Shown here piece after piece: positions 28,349-36,528 of a stretch of 64,000 bases of DNA. A program made the translations under genes and the position numbers. Position 1 is the first letter of the stretch, and every line of letters begins with the position of its first letter. The notes below the pieces were generated by a model, which saw nothing but the letters and a program-made list of their open reading frames with translations, searched no databases and was not told where the DNA came from. The stretch spans positions 1-64,000 of the forward strand of contig NZ_QDFT01000005.1 in NCBI RefSeq assembly GCF_003075375.1, read 5' to 3'. Source of the stretch: Microbacterium testaceum (GTDB taxonomy: Bacteria; Actinomycetota; Actinomycetes; Actinomycetales; Microbacteriaceae).

Positions 28349-29317
28349 TCAGACTCGTGCGCGGCGGCGCAGACGCCGCTGCCAGACCCGCACCGGGTGC
28401 GTGCGGATCGCGGCCGTCGCGGCGCCGTCGACCAGCAGGATGACCTCTTCGGGCTTCCACCGGTAGGCCGCGGCGAGGTGCTGCCCCACCGCGTCGAGGG
28501 CGTCGGGGATCGACAGCTCCGCACCCCGCGGCACGTCGACGGCGTCGGGGTCGAGGTCGCGGGCGGCTGCGCGCAGCTCGGTGACGAGCCCCCGCAGGCG
28601 CTCGGGACCGTAGGCCGCCGAGGCGAGGTCCCAGTCGCCGACGACGACCGCGGACCCGGCCGGGCACACGAGCGGCGACGGAGGCGAGGGGGCGGCGAAA
28701 CGCAGACGAATCACGGCCGCCCCGACGACGATGACGGCCACCCCTCCCAGCACCGTCGCGGGTGCGAACGAGAAACCGGCGCGGAACAGCCCCGAGTCCC
28801 ATCCGGCCGCGAGTCCCACGGCGACCCGGGCCACGCAGTACAGCGCGAACACCGCCGTGGTGATCCCGATCACGCGCAGCGGGCCGTAGGGCTCGATGCG
28901 CGCGCGGGCGCACGCCCACGCGCAGGCCCCCGAGGTCACGGCGAGAGCCAGCGCCTTCACCGCGAGCGACGCGGGCAGCGGCACGGTCGCCGTCACGATC
29001 GCGACGATCAGGGTCACCGCCAGCACGGCCGCTGAGGTCACGCGGGCGCGGCGGCCGTCGAGGACGGCGACCGCCACCGCGAGCAGCGCGGGCGAGAGCA
29101 CCATCGCGACGTCGCCGAGAACCAGGGGCAGGATGCCGCCCCCGGCCGTGTAGATGAAGTACATCGCGCTGGAGCCGACGGCCGTCACCCCCGACACCGC
29201 CACGAATCGCAGGAAGAGGATCATCGGCGCGGGCGTGCCGATGCGCGGCAGGGCCACGAACGACACCACCGATGCGACGCCGGCGCAGACCGCCAACAGC
29301 CCCCATGACAACTCCAT
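28349..29317 (-). CDS. Seven-span membrane protein of unknown function
   Basis: A 322-residue protein. Seven hydrophobic segments fill residues 1-205. A soluble C-terminal part (about 215-322) follows, with VVVGDWDLASAAYGPERLRGL and a basic end RVWQRRLRRRARV. The 7TM-plus-cytoplasmic layout recalls membrane sensors with degraded GGDEF output domains, but no GGDEF motif is present and I do not assign a family. It stands between an acyl-CoA operon and a divergent GNAT gene. Confidence 0.75.
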   Translation of the reverse strand: MELSWGLLAVCAGVASVVSFVALPRIGTPAPMILFLRFVAVSGVTAVGSSAMYFIYTAGGGILPLVLGDVAMVLSPALLAVAVAVLDGRRARVTSAAVLAVTLIVAIVTATVPLPASLAVKALALAVTSGACAWACARARIEPYGPLRVIGITTAVFALYCVARVAVGLAAGWDSGLFRAGFSFAPATVLGGVAVIVVGAAVIRLRFAAPSPPSPLVCPAGSAVVVGDWDLASAAYGPERLRGLVTELRAAARDLDPDAVDVPRGAELSIPDALDAVGQHLAAAYRWKPEEVILLVDGAATAAIRTHPVRVWQRRLRRRARV

Positions 29318-29391
29318 CGCACCTCCCCTCCGCTCATTCTGCCCCCGGCCGGCACCGGTCGGGGACGGCGGGGCGCACGTAGGCTCGGAGA

Positions 29392-29886
29392 GTGATCACA
29401 ACCGGCTACCGGATCGAGAGCGTGCAGGTCGACGACCCCCGCGCGGTGCAGCTGCGCAGCATGCTGGATGCCGACCTCGACGAGCGCTACCGCGACGCCG
29501 ACGCCGACGACACCCCGGCGTTCGCCGCGAAGCGCGCGGCCGCTCTGGCGGTGCATCCCGAGCAGATCGTCGCCACGCTGCTCGCGGTCGACGACGACGG
29601 CACTCCGCTCGGCCATGTGATGCTGCGCCGGCTCGGCGCGGAGTGGGAGCTCAAACGCCTCATCGTCGTACCCGCGGCCCGGCGCCGGGGCGTCGGTCGG
29701 GCGCTGACGGCCGAGGTCGTCGACCGCGCCCGCCGCGGCGGAGCCGCACGCGTGATCCTGCAGAGCGGGCGCATGCAGCCCGAGTCGCTGCGCATGTACG
29801 CGGCATCGGGTTTCACGCCCATCCCCGTCTACGAGCCCTACGTCGAGACGATGCCGCGCTCGCTCTGCTTCGAGTACGTGTTCTGA
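29392..29886 (+). CDS. GNAT-family N-acetyltransferase
   Basis: A 164-residue GNAT. The acetyl-CoA pyrophosphate loop RRRGVGRAL is near residue 97, preceded by the beta-4 strand ELKRLIVVP. The C-terminal RMYAASGFTPI matches the usual beta-5/alpha-4 end. The acceptor is unknown. The start is GTG at 29392; a TAGGCT box ends six bases earlier and GGAG is too close to serve as a ribosome binding site, so the mRNA is probably leaderless. Confidence 0.87.
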   Translation: MITTGYRIESVQVDDPRAVQLRSMLDADLDERYRDADADDTPAFAAKRAAALAVHPEQIVATLLAVDDDGTPLGHVMLRRLGAEWELKRLIVVPAARRRGVGRALTAEVVDRARRGGAARVILQSGRMQPESLRMYAASGFTPIPVYEPYVETMPRSLCFEYVF

Positions 29887-29915
29887 CCCGGGCGCCCGCC
29901 CGGCGCCCGCCCGGC

Positions 29916-30000
29916 GCCGAGACCGCAGCCTTTCGCCGAGACCGTGGGGCTATGGCGCCGAAGAGAAGCGGGCTCGACGATCACGTGCGGTCTCGACGGC
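29916..30000. repeat. Imperfect hairpin, GCCGAGACCGCA arms
   Basis: GCCGAGACCGCA (29916-29927) pairs with TGCGGTCTCGACGGC (29986-30000) with one bulged base. The inside is less regular and contains a further GCCGAGACCG. It lies between the ends of two convergent genes. Confidence 0.5.
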
Positions 30001-30030
30001 CACCTCAACGGGGTCGGGCGAGGCGGGGCG

Positions 30031-30828
30031 TCACGTCCCGACGATGCGGAACGCCCCCGTCGCCACCGCGGCGCCGAGTGCCACGGCGACGAGCACCGCC
30101 GCCCCGGCGAGGGCCACGGCATCCCGCGTCGACACGGTCGACGGGCGCGCCCACGTGCGCTCGACGTCCGCACCGAAGCCGCGGGCCTCCATCGCCGTGG
30201 CGAGCGCGGTGCCGCGACGCACGGCGAACACGAGCAGCACGAAGGCCATGCCGAAGAAGCGGCGGATCGCACCGCGGTCGCCGAGCCCGCGCGCGCGGCG
30301 GGCGAGGGCCATCGTGCGCCAGTCGTCGACGAAGAGCCCCACCGTCCGCGCCCCCGCGAGGACCCCCAGCACGAACCGGCTCGGCAGCTTCGCGACCTGC
30401 GCCAGGGCGTCGGCGAGCTCGGTCGGGTCGGTGCGGGCGAACAGCAGGATGAGCGGGAGCGCCAGGGCCACCACGCGCAGCATCACCGCGAGCGACAGGG
30501 CGATCGAGTCATCGCTCACCGTCGCGAACAGGAAGGTGCCGTAGACGGTCCCCCCGGGGCGGGCGTACAGCAGCATGCTCAGGCCGGCGACGGGGGCGAA
30601 CACCAGCACCGGCACCAGGCGCTTCAGCACGGTGGCGGCCGCGACGCCGGTGAGCGGCACGCACAGCAGCTCGAGCGCGATCGCCGCTCCGGCGCTGACC
30701 GCGTCGAGCGACACGAGCAGCGGGACGGCCAGCACCAGCACCATCGCGACCTTGGTCACCGGGTTGACCCCGTCGAGCCACGCGCGCGCGGTGGGCGCGG
30801 GGGCGGTCAGCCGTGTCGCGCCGCTCAC
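30031..30828 (-). CDS. ykoC: ECF transporter T component (YkoC-like)
   Basis: A 265-residue EcfT-type membrane protein. It starts with NPVTKVAMVL and has about six spans. The cytoplasmic coupling helices carry the two A-R-G-like motifs: ALARRARGLG near 185 and ATAMEARGFG near 220, which engage the ATPase. GTG start overlapping the ecfA stop (GTGA). Together with the double ATPase and YkoE it forms the transporter for the thiamine precursor hydroxymethylpyrimidine. Confidence 0.92.
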   Translation of the reverse strand: MSGATRLTAPAPTARAWLDGVNPVTKVAMVLVLAVPLLVSLDAVSAGAAIALELLCVPLTGVAAATVLKRLVPVLVFAPVAGLSMLLYARPGGTVYGTFLFATVSDDSIALSLAVMLRVVALALPLILLFARTDPTELADALAQVAKLPSRFVLGVLAGARTVGLFVDDWRTMALARRARGLGDRGAIRRFFGMAFVLLVFAVRRGTALATAMEARGFGADVERTWARPSTVSTRDAVALAGAAVLVAVALGAAVATGAFRIVGT

Positions 30829-32273
30829 GCGGCATCCCCCATCTCGATCCGATGCTGGCCGAGGTGACGGATCACGTCGGCGTCGTGCGTGACCGCGACG
30901 ATCGTGCGTCCGCGCGCGACCTCGCGCTGCAGCAGGGCGACGAGCTCGCGCCAGCCGCGGCGATCCTGCCCGAAGGTCGGTTCGTCGAGGACGATCACCG
31001 CGGGCGAGGCGGCGAGGACCGTCGCCACCGACAGGCGGCGCTTCTGTCCCCCCGAGAGCGTGAAGGGGTTGGCGAGGGCGAGGGATGCCAGATCCAACCG
31101 TTGGAGCAGCTCGTCGACGATCTCGTCGACCTGCGCCGCCGACATCTTCAGCGCCCGCGGGCCGACGGCGAGTTCGTCGCGCAGGGTCGCCGCGAGGAAC
31201 TGGTGCTCGGGCTCCTGGAAGACGGTGCCGATACGCGTGAGCAGCTCGGTGGAGCGCCACCGCGAGGGGCGGGTGCCCCCGCGCGCGGCGAGCATCGGGC
31301 CGGCGACGACCTCGCCCGCCAGCTCGGGGAGCAGTCCCGCGAGAGTGAGGGCCAGGGTCGACTTGCCCGCGCCGTTGGGTCCGGTGACGACGGTCCCCGC
31401 CCCGGCGGGCACGGTCAGGTCGAGGCCCGCCGCGACCACCGTGCGCCGCTCGCGGCCGATCGCCAGCGACGTCGTCGAGAGGGCGGCATCCATCGATCCG
31501 TGCTCCGGCGGCAGGGCGAGATCGACGGGCCGCCCCGGCACCCAGACGCCGGCCTCGGCGAGCGCGTCGCCGTGCTCGCCGAACACCCGCGCGGGCGGTC
31601 CGTCGGCGAGGACTCCCCCGCCGGGCGCCAGCACGATCACGCGCGTCATCAGGTCGGCCCAGACCGCGGTGCGGTGCTCGATCAGCACCAGGGTCGTGCC
31701 CTCGCGGGCGAGGACCGCCTCGACGGCGGCGCGCACCTCGGCGACGCCCTCGGGGTCGAGGTTGGCGGTCGGTTCGTCCAGCAGCAGCAGTCCCGGGCGC
31801 ATCGCGAGCACCCCGGCCAGGGCCAGCCGCTGCTTCTGACCGCCCGACAGGGCCTTGGTGGCGCGGTCGGGGGGCACGGACAGACCCACGGATGCCACGG
31901 CCTCGGCGACCCGGGCGGGGATCTGCGCCGCCGGGACGCCGAGGTTCTCGCACCCGAAGGCGACGTCGTCGCCCACCTTCGACAGCACGATCCCGGCCTC
32001 GGGGTCCTGCAGCACCAGCCCGATGCGACCGCGCTGGGCTTCGGGCGCCTCGCCGTCGACTAGGATGCGGCCGCTGCGCTCACCCTCGTCGCTGCCGCCG
32101 AGAAGACCGGCGAGGCCCGCGAGCAGTGTCGACTTGCCGGCGCCGGACGCGCCCAGCAGCAGGACGCGCTCGCCCGGTTCGATCCTCAGCGAGACGTCAC
32201 GCGTCGCGGGCAGCTTGCGGCCGGCGTAGCGCCATCCCCATCCCTCGACGTCGACGCGCGCGGGGCCCGCCAT
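30825..32273 (-). CDS. ykoD: ECF transporter double ATP-binding protein (YkoD-like)
   Basis: A 482-residue fusion of two ABC ATPases. The first has Walker A GASGAGKST near 40, LSGGQKQR and LLLLDEPTANLDP; the second has GPNGAGKST near 300, LSGGQKRR and VIVLDEPTFGQD. Both sites look competent. The ATG shares one base with the stop of ykoE (TGATG). The fused arrangement is the rule for YkoD in the thiamine-precursor ECF system. Confidence 0.94.
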   Translation of the reverse strand: MAGPARVDVEGWGWRYAGRKLPATRDVSLRIEPGERVLLLGASGAGKSTLLAGLAGLLGGSDEGERSGRILVDGEAPEAQRGRIGLVLQDPEAGIVLSKVGDDVAFGCENLGVPAAQIPARVAEAVASVGLSVPPDRATKALSGGQKQRLALAGVLAMRPGLLLLDEPTANLDPEGVAEVRAAVEAVLAREGTTLVLIEHRTAVWADLMTRVIVLAPGGGVLADGPPARVFGEHGDALAEAGVWVPGRPVDLALPPEHGSMDAALSTTSLAIGRERRTVVAAGLDLTVPAGAGTVVTGPNGAGKSTLALTLAGLLPELAGEVVAGPMLAARGGTRPSRWRSTELLTRIGTVFQEPEHQFLAATLRDELAVGPRALKMSAAQVDEIVDELLQRLDLASLALANPFTLSGGQKRRLSVATVLAASPAVIVLDEPTFGQDRRGWRELVALLQREVARGRTIVAVTHDADVIRHLGQHRIEMGDAA

Positions 32274-32911
32274 CAGACGTCGCGGCGCGCGTCCCGCCCG
32301 GAGGCGAAGCGGCTGAGCGCCCCCGTCGCGGCGAGCGCGCGTACCAGCAGCCAGCCGACGAGGCCGGCGAGAAGGGCACCCGAGACGATCAGGCTGCCGA
32401 GGTAGATGAGGTTGAACTCGACCGTCTTGGCGAGGTTGGGGGTGAGGAACAGCTCCAGCACCCATGCGCCGATGCCCGCGCCGGCGCCCGCGAGCATCGC
32501 GACGGGCAGGGTGAAGCGCAGGTAGAGGAAGGCGAGGAAGATCAGCTCGGCGCCCAGGCCCTGGGCCAGGCCCGAGAAGATCGTCGTCACACCCCAGACG
32601 TTTCCGATGAGGGCCGAGACGATCGCGGCGATCAGCTCGACCAGCAGAGCCGCGCCGGGCTTGCGGATGACGAGGCCGCCGACGACGCCGCCGAGCAGCC
32701 AGATACCGACGGCGAGGCCGCCGAGGCCCGGCGTGAGGCCGTCCATCGCGACGAACCAGAGGCCGCCGACGGTGTTCCAGCCCCAGAAGACGAGGCCGAT
32801 CGCGACGCCGAGGACCGCGGCGACGACGATGTCGACGACGCGCCAGCGGAAGCGGTCCCCGGGGTGCACGGCCGAAGCGGCGGTCGCGCGGGCAGACGTG
32901 GACGTGTGCAT
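32273..32911 (-). CDS. ykoE: ECF transporter substrate-binding component YkoE
   Basis: A 212-residue membrane protein with about six spans, of the YkoE family. WNTVGGLWFVAMDGLTPGLGG near 50-70 and NVWGVTTIFSGLAQGLGAELIF near 105-125 are the family signatures. YkoE captures the thiamine pyrimidine moiety (HMP) or thiamine. GGAGGAGA stands before the ATG at 32911. A TPP riboswitch lies directly upstream, so ykoEDC is switched off when thiamine pyrophosphate is abundant. Confidence 0.93.
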   Translation of the reverse strand: MHTSTSARATAASAVHPGDRFRWRVVDIVVAAVLGVAIGLVFWGWNTVGGLWFVAMDGLTPGLGGLAVGIWLLGGVVGGLVIRKPGAALLVELIAAIVSALIGNVWGVTTIFSGLAQGLGAELIFLAFLYLRFTLPVAMLAGAGAGIGAWVLELFLTPNLAKTVEFNLIYLGSLIVSGALLAGLVGWLLVRALAATGALSRFASGRDARRDV

Positions 32912-32920
32912 GTGTTCTCC

Positions 32921-33010
32921 TCCCTGCGCCGGCATGATCCGGATCAGGTTCGACGGTCGAAGCGTGGATTCGCTTCCTCTCAGCCCGGTTCACCGGACTC
33001 CCGTGGGTGG
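32921..33010 (-). promoter_or_regulatory. TPP riboswitch (THI element)
   Basis: Read on the minus strand it contains the THI-box blocks in order: GGGAGTCCGG, CCGGGCTGAGAGG, GAACCTGATCCGGATCATGC and GCGCAGGGA. The last block is followed within a few bases by the ribosome binding site of ykoE. The GGGAG/CTCCC-type expression platform is not resolved here; hiding of the GGAGGAG site is the likely mechanism. Confidence 0.92.
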
Positions 33011-33052
33011 TGCTGATGAGTATAGACACCAGAGCCGGGGTAGCGTGGGCGG

Positions 33053-34663
33053 GTGCACGAGCAGAACCCGGCCACGCGGCGCGCGCGACGCCTCCGGAAC
33101 GCTGCGACCCCCGGCGAACCGCCGCGGGATGCACCCGACGCCCAGCCCCTCGGGCCCGCACTGTCGCTCGACCCGGCGCTTCCGCTGGGGCCCGCGCTGT
33201 CGACGTCGGGCGATCTGAGCGCGGTCCGAGAGCCGCGGGATGCCATGGCCCCGGCCGTGCGCGAGGACGCGGGCGCATCGAACGGCACGTCCTCGGCGGG
33301 CGACGCCCCGGCGGATCCGGCCGCGCCCGTCGTGATCGGCGCGCTCGCCTGGGTCGACCCCGAGGACGCCGGAGGACCCCGCCCCGCCCCCGCGTTCGTC
33401 GTGTCGGGCGCCACGGCCCGCCAGGCCGATCTGCTCGCGGGCGCGCGGCGCCGGCGACTGCGCCCCGCGACCGTCATCCCGCCCGTCCTGCTCGTGCTGC
33501 TGCTGGCCGCCTACGCCGCGACGACCCTGCTGTGGCCGCTGAACGCCGTCGCCCCGCAGGCGCGCGCGGTGGTCGTGCAACCGGCGGTCGCGCCCGCAGC
33601 GCAACCCGCGTGGCCCGCCCAAGGCGAGGCGGCGATCGCGATCGACGGCGTGACCGGAACCCTGTCGTCCTCCGCCAGCGCGCCCGAGTCCATCGCGAGC
33701 ATCACCAAGGTCGTCACGGCCCTGGTCGTGCTCGACCGCCTCCCCCTCGCCCCCGGCGAGCAGGGCAAGTCCTACGCGTTCACCCAGGCCGACAGCGCCG
33801 ACTACTGGCAGTATCGCGCCCGCGGGGAATCCTCTCTCGACGTCCCCGTCGACGGCAGCCTGACCCAGCTGCAGATGCTGCAGGGCATGCTCATCGCCTC
33901 GGCGAACAACTACGCCCAGCGGTTGGCATCCGATCTCTTCCCCTCGGATGCCGAGTTCTCGGCCGCCGCGAACGCCTACCTGGCGGAGCGCGGGATCGAG
34001 GGCATCACGATCGTCAACCCGACGGGCATCGAAGCGGGCAACACCGCCACCCCCTCGGCCCTGATCGCCCTGGCCGAACGGGCCCTCGCCAACCCCGTGA
34101 TCGCCGAGATCGTGCGCACACCCGAGCTCACCCTGCCGGGGGCGGGAACGTTCTCGAACGGCAACGCCCTGCTGTCCGATCCGGGCGTGATCGGGGTCAA
34201 GACCGGCACGCTCGACGCCTGGAACCTGCTCACCGCCAAGGACATCACCGTCGGCGATGCCACGATCCGCGCCTACGCGGCGGTGCTCGGCCAGCCCGGT
34301 CCCGATTCGCGCAACCAGGCCGCGCGCGACCTGTTCTCGCGCCTCGAGCAGGAACTGCAGCCCCGCCCGTCGGTGACGGCGGGCACCGTCGTCGGCAAGG
34401 TCGAGACGCTGTGGGGCGACGACATCGACATCGTCACGGCATCCGACGCCACCGTGGTGCTGTGGAACGGCGGCAGCGCGAACACCTCGACGCGCTTCGA
34501 CCTGGGCGATCGCACGCAGCCCGGCGACACCGTCGGCACGCTCACCGCGACGGGCCCCGTCGACGCCGCGACCGTCGACGCGCAGCTCGTGGGCGAGATC
34601 GAACCGCCCGATCCGTGGTGGCGCCTCACCCACCCCCTCGATCTGTTCGGTCTGAACGACTGA
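33053..34663 (+). CDS. D-alanyl-D-alanine carboxypeptidase family protein (peptidase S11)
   Basis: A 536-residue DacA/PBP5-like protein. A cytoplasmic Pro/Ala-rich N-terminus of about 140 residues precedes one membrane anchor (VIPPVLLVLLLAAYAATTLL). The catalytic domain has the three penicillin-binding motifs: SITK (near 225), SAN (near 284) and KTGT (near 385). It should trim the terminal D-Ala from peptidoglycan stem peptides outside the membrane. The start is GTG at 33053; TAGCGT ends six bases earlier and there is no ribosome binding site, so a leaderless mRNA is likely. It is divergent from the ykoEDC operon. Confidence 0.9.
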   Translation: MHEQNPATRRARRLRNAATPGEPPRDAPDAQPLGPALSLDPALPLGPALSTSGDLSAVREPRDAMAPAVREDAGASNGTSSAGDAPADPAAPVVIGALAWVDPEDAGGPRPAPAFVVSGATARQADLLAGARRRRLRPATVIPPVLLVLLLAAYAATTLLWPLNAVAPQARAVVVQPAVAPAAQPAWPAQGEAAIAIDGVTGTLSSSASAPESIASITKVVTALVVLDRLPLAPGEQGKSYAFTQADSADYWQYRARGESSLDVPVDGSLTQLQMLQGMLIASANNYAQRLASDLFPSDAEFSAAANAYLAERGIEGITIVNPTGIEAGNTATPSALIALAERALANPVIAEIVRTPELTLPGAGTFSNGNALLSDPGVIGVKTGTLDAWNLLTAKDITVGDATIRAYAAVLGQPGPDSRNQAARDLFSRLEQELQPRPSVTAGTVVGKVETLWGDDIDIVTASDATVVLWNGGSANTSTRFDLGDRTQPGDTVGTLTATGPVDAATVDAQLVGEIEPPDPWWRLTHPLDLFGLND

Positions 34664-34670
34664 GGGTGTG

Positions 34671-35027
34671 ATGGATCTCTCCCTGGATGCCGCCTCCCCC
34701 ACGCCGCCCTTCGAGCAGGTGCGGGCGCAGATCATCGCCCGGATCGACGACGGGTCGCTCGTGGTCGGCACGCGCCTGCCGCCCGTGCGCGCCCTGGCGA
34801 CGCAGCTCGAGCTGGCCGCCAACACCGTGGCGCGGGCGTACAAGGAGCTCGAAGAGGCGGGCTACGTCGAGACGCGGGGTCGCGCCGGCACGTTCGTGAA
34901 GGGCGTCGATGCGGCATCCGCTCGGGCCGCCGGGGCCGCGCGCGCGTACGTCGACACCGTTCGTCGGCTCGGGGTCTCGACCGAGGACGCCGTCGAGCTC
35001 GTCCGGGCGGCGCTGCGCGACCGGTGA
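34671..35027 (+). CDS. Short GntR-family regulator (YtrA type)
   Basis: A 118-residue GntR protein consisting of the winged helix (about 12-80: PPFEQVRAQIIARI, LPPVRALA, AANTVARAYKELEEAGYVETRGRAGTF split over the domain) and a short two-helix tail, the YtrA layout. ATG at 34671 follows GAGGG. It starts seven bases after the carboxypeptidase stop, so it may be in the same transcript. YtrA regulators often control ABC exporters for cell-wall stress; the target here is unknown. Confidence 0.9.
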   Translation: MDLSLDAASPTPPFEQVRAQIIARIDDGSLVVGTRLPPVRALATQLELAANTVARAYKELEEAGYVETRGRAGTFVKGVDAASARAAGAARAYVDTVRRLGVSTEDAVELVRAALRDR

Positions 35028-35376
35028 CGCTCGCGGGGCGCGCCCCCTCGCGCACCCACGCGGCGGGGTCCGTCGAAGCCGCCGGCCCCGCGGGCCAACT
35101 GGCCCCACTTAAGGCCGCCGCGCGACATCGCTCCTCCCCACCCCTCTGACCTAGAAGGTCATCCCCACCTCACCCCCACCGTTCTGACCCGACGCCCGGC
35201 GCTCGACCGCGCCCGAATCCCGGCCGTCCGCGCACCCCGAACTCAACCCGCTCACCCACGCGCGCTGGCCCGCGCCCGTATCCCGACCCACCGCGCACCC
35301 CCACCGCAGCCGCTCACCCATCCACATCGACCCGCGCGCCGGTCCCCACCGCGGTCCGCGCCGTACGCTCGACCTC
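35028..35376 (+). other. 349-bp gap without a gene
   Basis: No convincing coding frame. It contains CCTAGAAGGTCAT-type unique sequence, then two imperfect tandem repeats (listed separately). TACGCT at 35364-35369 is a -10-like box seven bases before the next ATG. Confidence 0.6.
35208..35322. repeat. Imperfect tandem repeat, two units of about 52 bp
   Basis: Unit 1 (35208-35260) starts CGCGCCCGAATCCCG and ends CCGCTCACCCA; unit 2 (35271-35322) starts CGCGCCCGTATCCCG and ends the same way. The middle parts match less well. It is C-rich on the given strand and non-coding. Confidence 0.55.
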
Positions 35377-36036
35377 ATGCCCCTCGCTCTCGTCACCGGC
35401 GCCGCGCGCCCCGACAGCATCGCCGCGCGCATCGTCCCCCGCCTCCGCGCGGACGGCTGGCTCGTCGTGACCAGCGACCTCGCCGCCGGCGACTATCCCT
35501 GCGACCTGGCCGATCCCCACACCCCCGGCGAGCTGATCGACAGGGTCCGCGCCGACCACGGACCGGTGCACGCCCTCGTCCTGAGTCACGCGCACGGCGT
35601 CGAGTCCGGCATCCTCGACACCACCGCCGAGAGCTTCGACCGCCACGTCGCCGTCAACGCGCGCGCGAGTTTGCTGATGATCGCGGCCTTCGCGCGCCAG
35701 GTCGACGAGACGGGCGGCGCCATCCTCGCCTTCACCAGCGATCACACGAACGGAAATCTCCCGTACGGCGCCTCCAAGGGAGCCCTCGACCGCATCGTCA
35801 TCTCGGCGGCGCGCGAACTGGGCCCGAAGAACATCTCGGCGAACGTCGTGAACCCCGGCCCGATCGACACCGGATGGATGGATGCCGAGACCCGCACCGC
35901 CCTGACGGCCCACCAGCCGCTCGGCCGCCTCGGGACGCCGCAGGACATCGCCGACATCACGGCCTTCCTGCTCTCCGACGCCGGCCGCTGGATCAGCGGG
36001 CAGCTCCTGCACACCGACGGCGGCTTCTCGGCCTGA
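35377..36036 (+). CDS. SDR-family oxidoreductase
   Basis: A 219-residue short-chain dehydrogenase. The N-terminal motif is VTGAARPDSIAARI, a variant of TGxxxGIG in which a Pro-Asp pair replaces part of the Gly-rich loop, as in FabG-like enzymes that read GASRGIG only loosely. YGASK near 128 is the catalytic Tyr-Lys; NPGPIDTGWM and HTDGGF at the end are typical. A missing catalytic-loop Ser is replaced by FTSDHTNG. The substrate is unknown. The ATG has a TACGCT box seven bases upstream, suggesting a leaderless start. Confidence 0.85.
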   Translation: MPLALVTGAARPDSIAARIVPRLRADGWLVVTSDLAAGDYPCDLADPHTPGELIDRVRADHGPVHALVLSHAHGVESGILDTTAESFDRHVAVNARASLLMIAAFARQVDETGGAILAFTSDHTNGNLPYGASKGALDRIVISAARELGPKNISANVVNPGPIDTGWMDAETRTALTAHQPLGRLGTPQDIADITAFLLSDAGRWISGQLLHTDGGFSA

Positions 36037-36265
36037 CCACGACCGTCGCGACACGCGCGTGCCATATGCGGCCGTCGTCCGTAGACGCCCGGGGCACCCT
36101 CCCGGAATGAGGACGCACCCGTCGAACCCCGATGCGCTTGCACGAGCGAGGGGATGTCGCGACTACCTGTTCGCACGTCGTCATCCCGTCCGCCCCCACG
36201 CGTGCGTTTGGAGCGCTCCGCCAGGCACCGCCGCTCGAGCAGGCGTTCTTCGAGGCGCCGCTGGG

Positions 36266-36299
36266 CGTCCCCCGCCCGGCGTGAACCGCGCGGGGGACG
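36266..36299 (-). terminator. Hairpin terminator of the DUF5302 gene
   Basis: CGTCCCCCGC (36266-36275) pairs perfectly with GCGGGGGACG (36290-36299) around a GC-rich loop; on the minus strand it begins seven bases after the stop at 36306. The 230 bp to its left hold no gene. Confidence 0.65.
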
Positions 36300-36305
36300 A
36301 GGGAC

Positions 36306-36488
36306 TCAGCCGCTCTTGCGGCGGAACTCCCGCTTGGTGACGGCGCCGTGCGTGCCCTGGACGGCGGAGTGGCCGTCGAGGTGCGCCTGACCCGACCGCT
36401 GCTGACCGTTCTTCTTCTCGAGTGCTTCTTTGAACTTGCGCTTCATGTCGTCCGACGCCGAAGCGCCCGGGGTGTCGTCGGTACTCAT
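36306..36488 (-). CDS. DUF5302 family small protein
   Basis: A 60-residue, highly charged protein. The pattern DDMKRKFKEALEKKN, then HLDGHSAV, GAVTKREFRRKSG at the end is that of DUF5302, a short actinobacterial family of unknown role. The ATG at 36488 has TAGGGT ending six bases upstream and no clear ribosome binding site, so leaderless expression is likely. Confidence 0.88.
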   Translation of the reverse strand: MSTDDTPGASASDDMKRKFKEALEKKNGQQRSGQAHLDGHSAVQGTHGAVTKREFRRKSG

Positions 36489-36528
36489 GGCCCCACCCTA
36501 GGCACGTCGGACGCGCGAGCGCGAGCGC

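Noticed and set aside
35151..35432. Minus-strand open frame of 93 codons before the SDR gene
   Set aside because: No ribosome binding site, Arg/Gly-rich shadow-like composition, and it runs into the SDR start region on the other strand.
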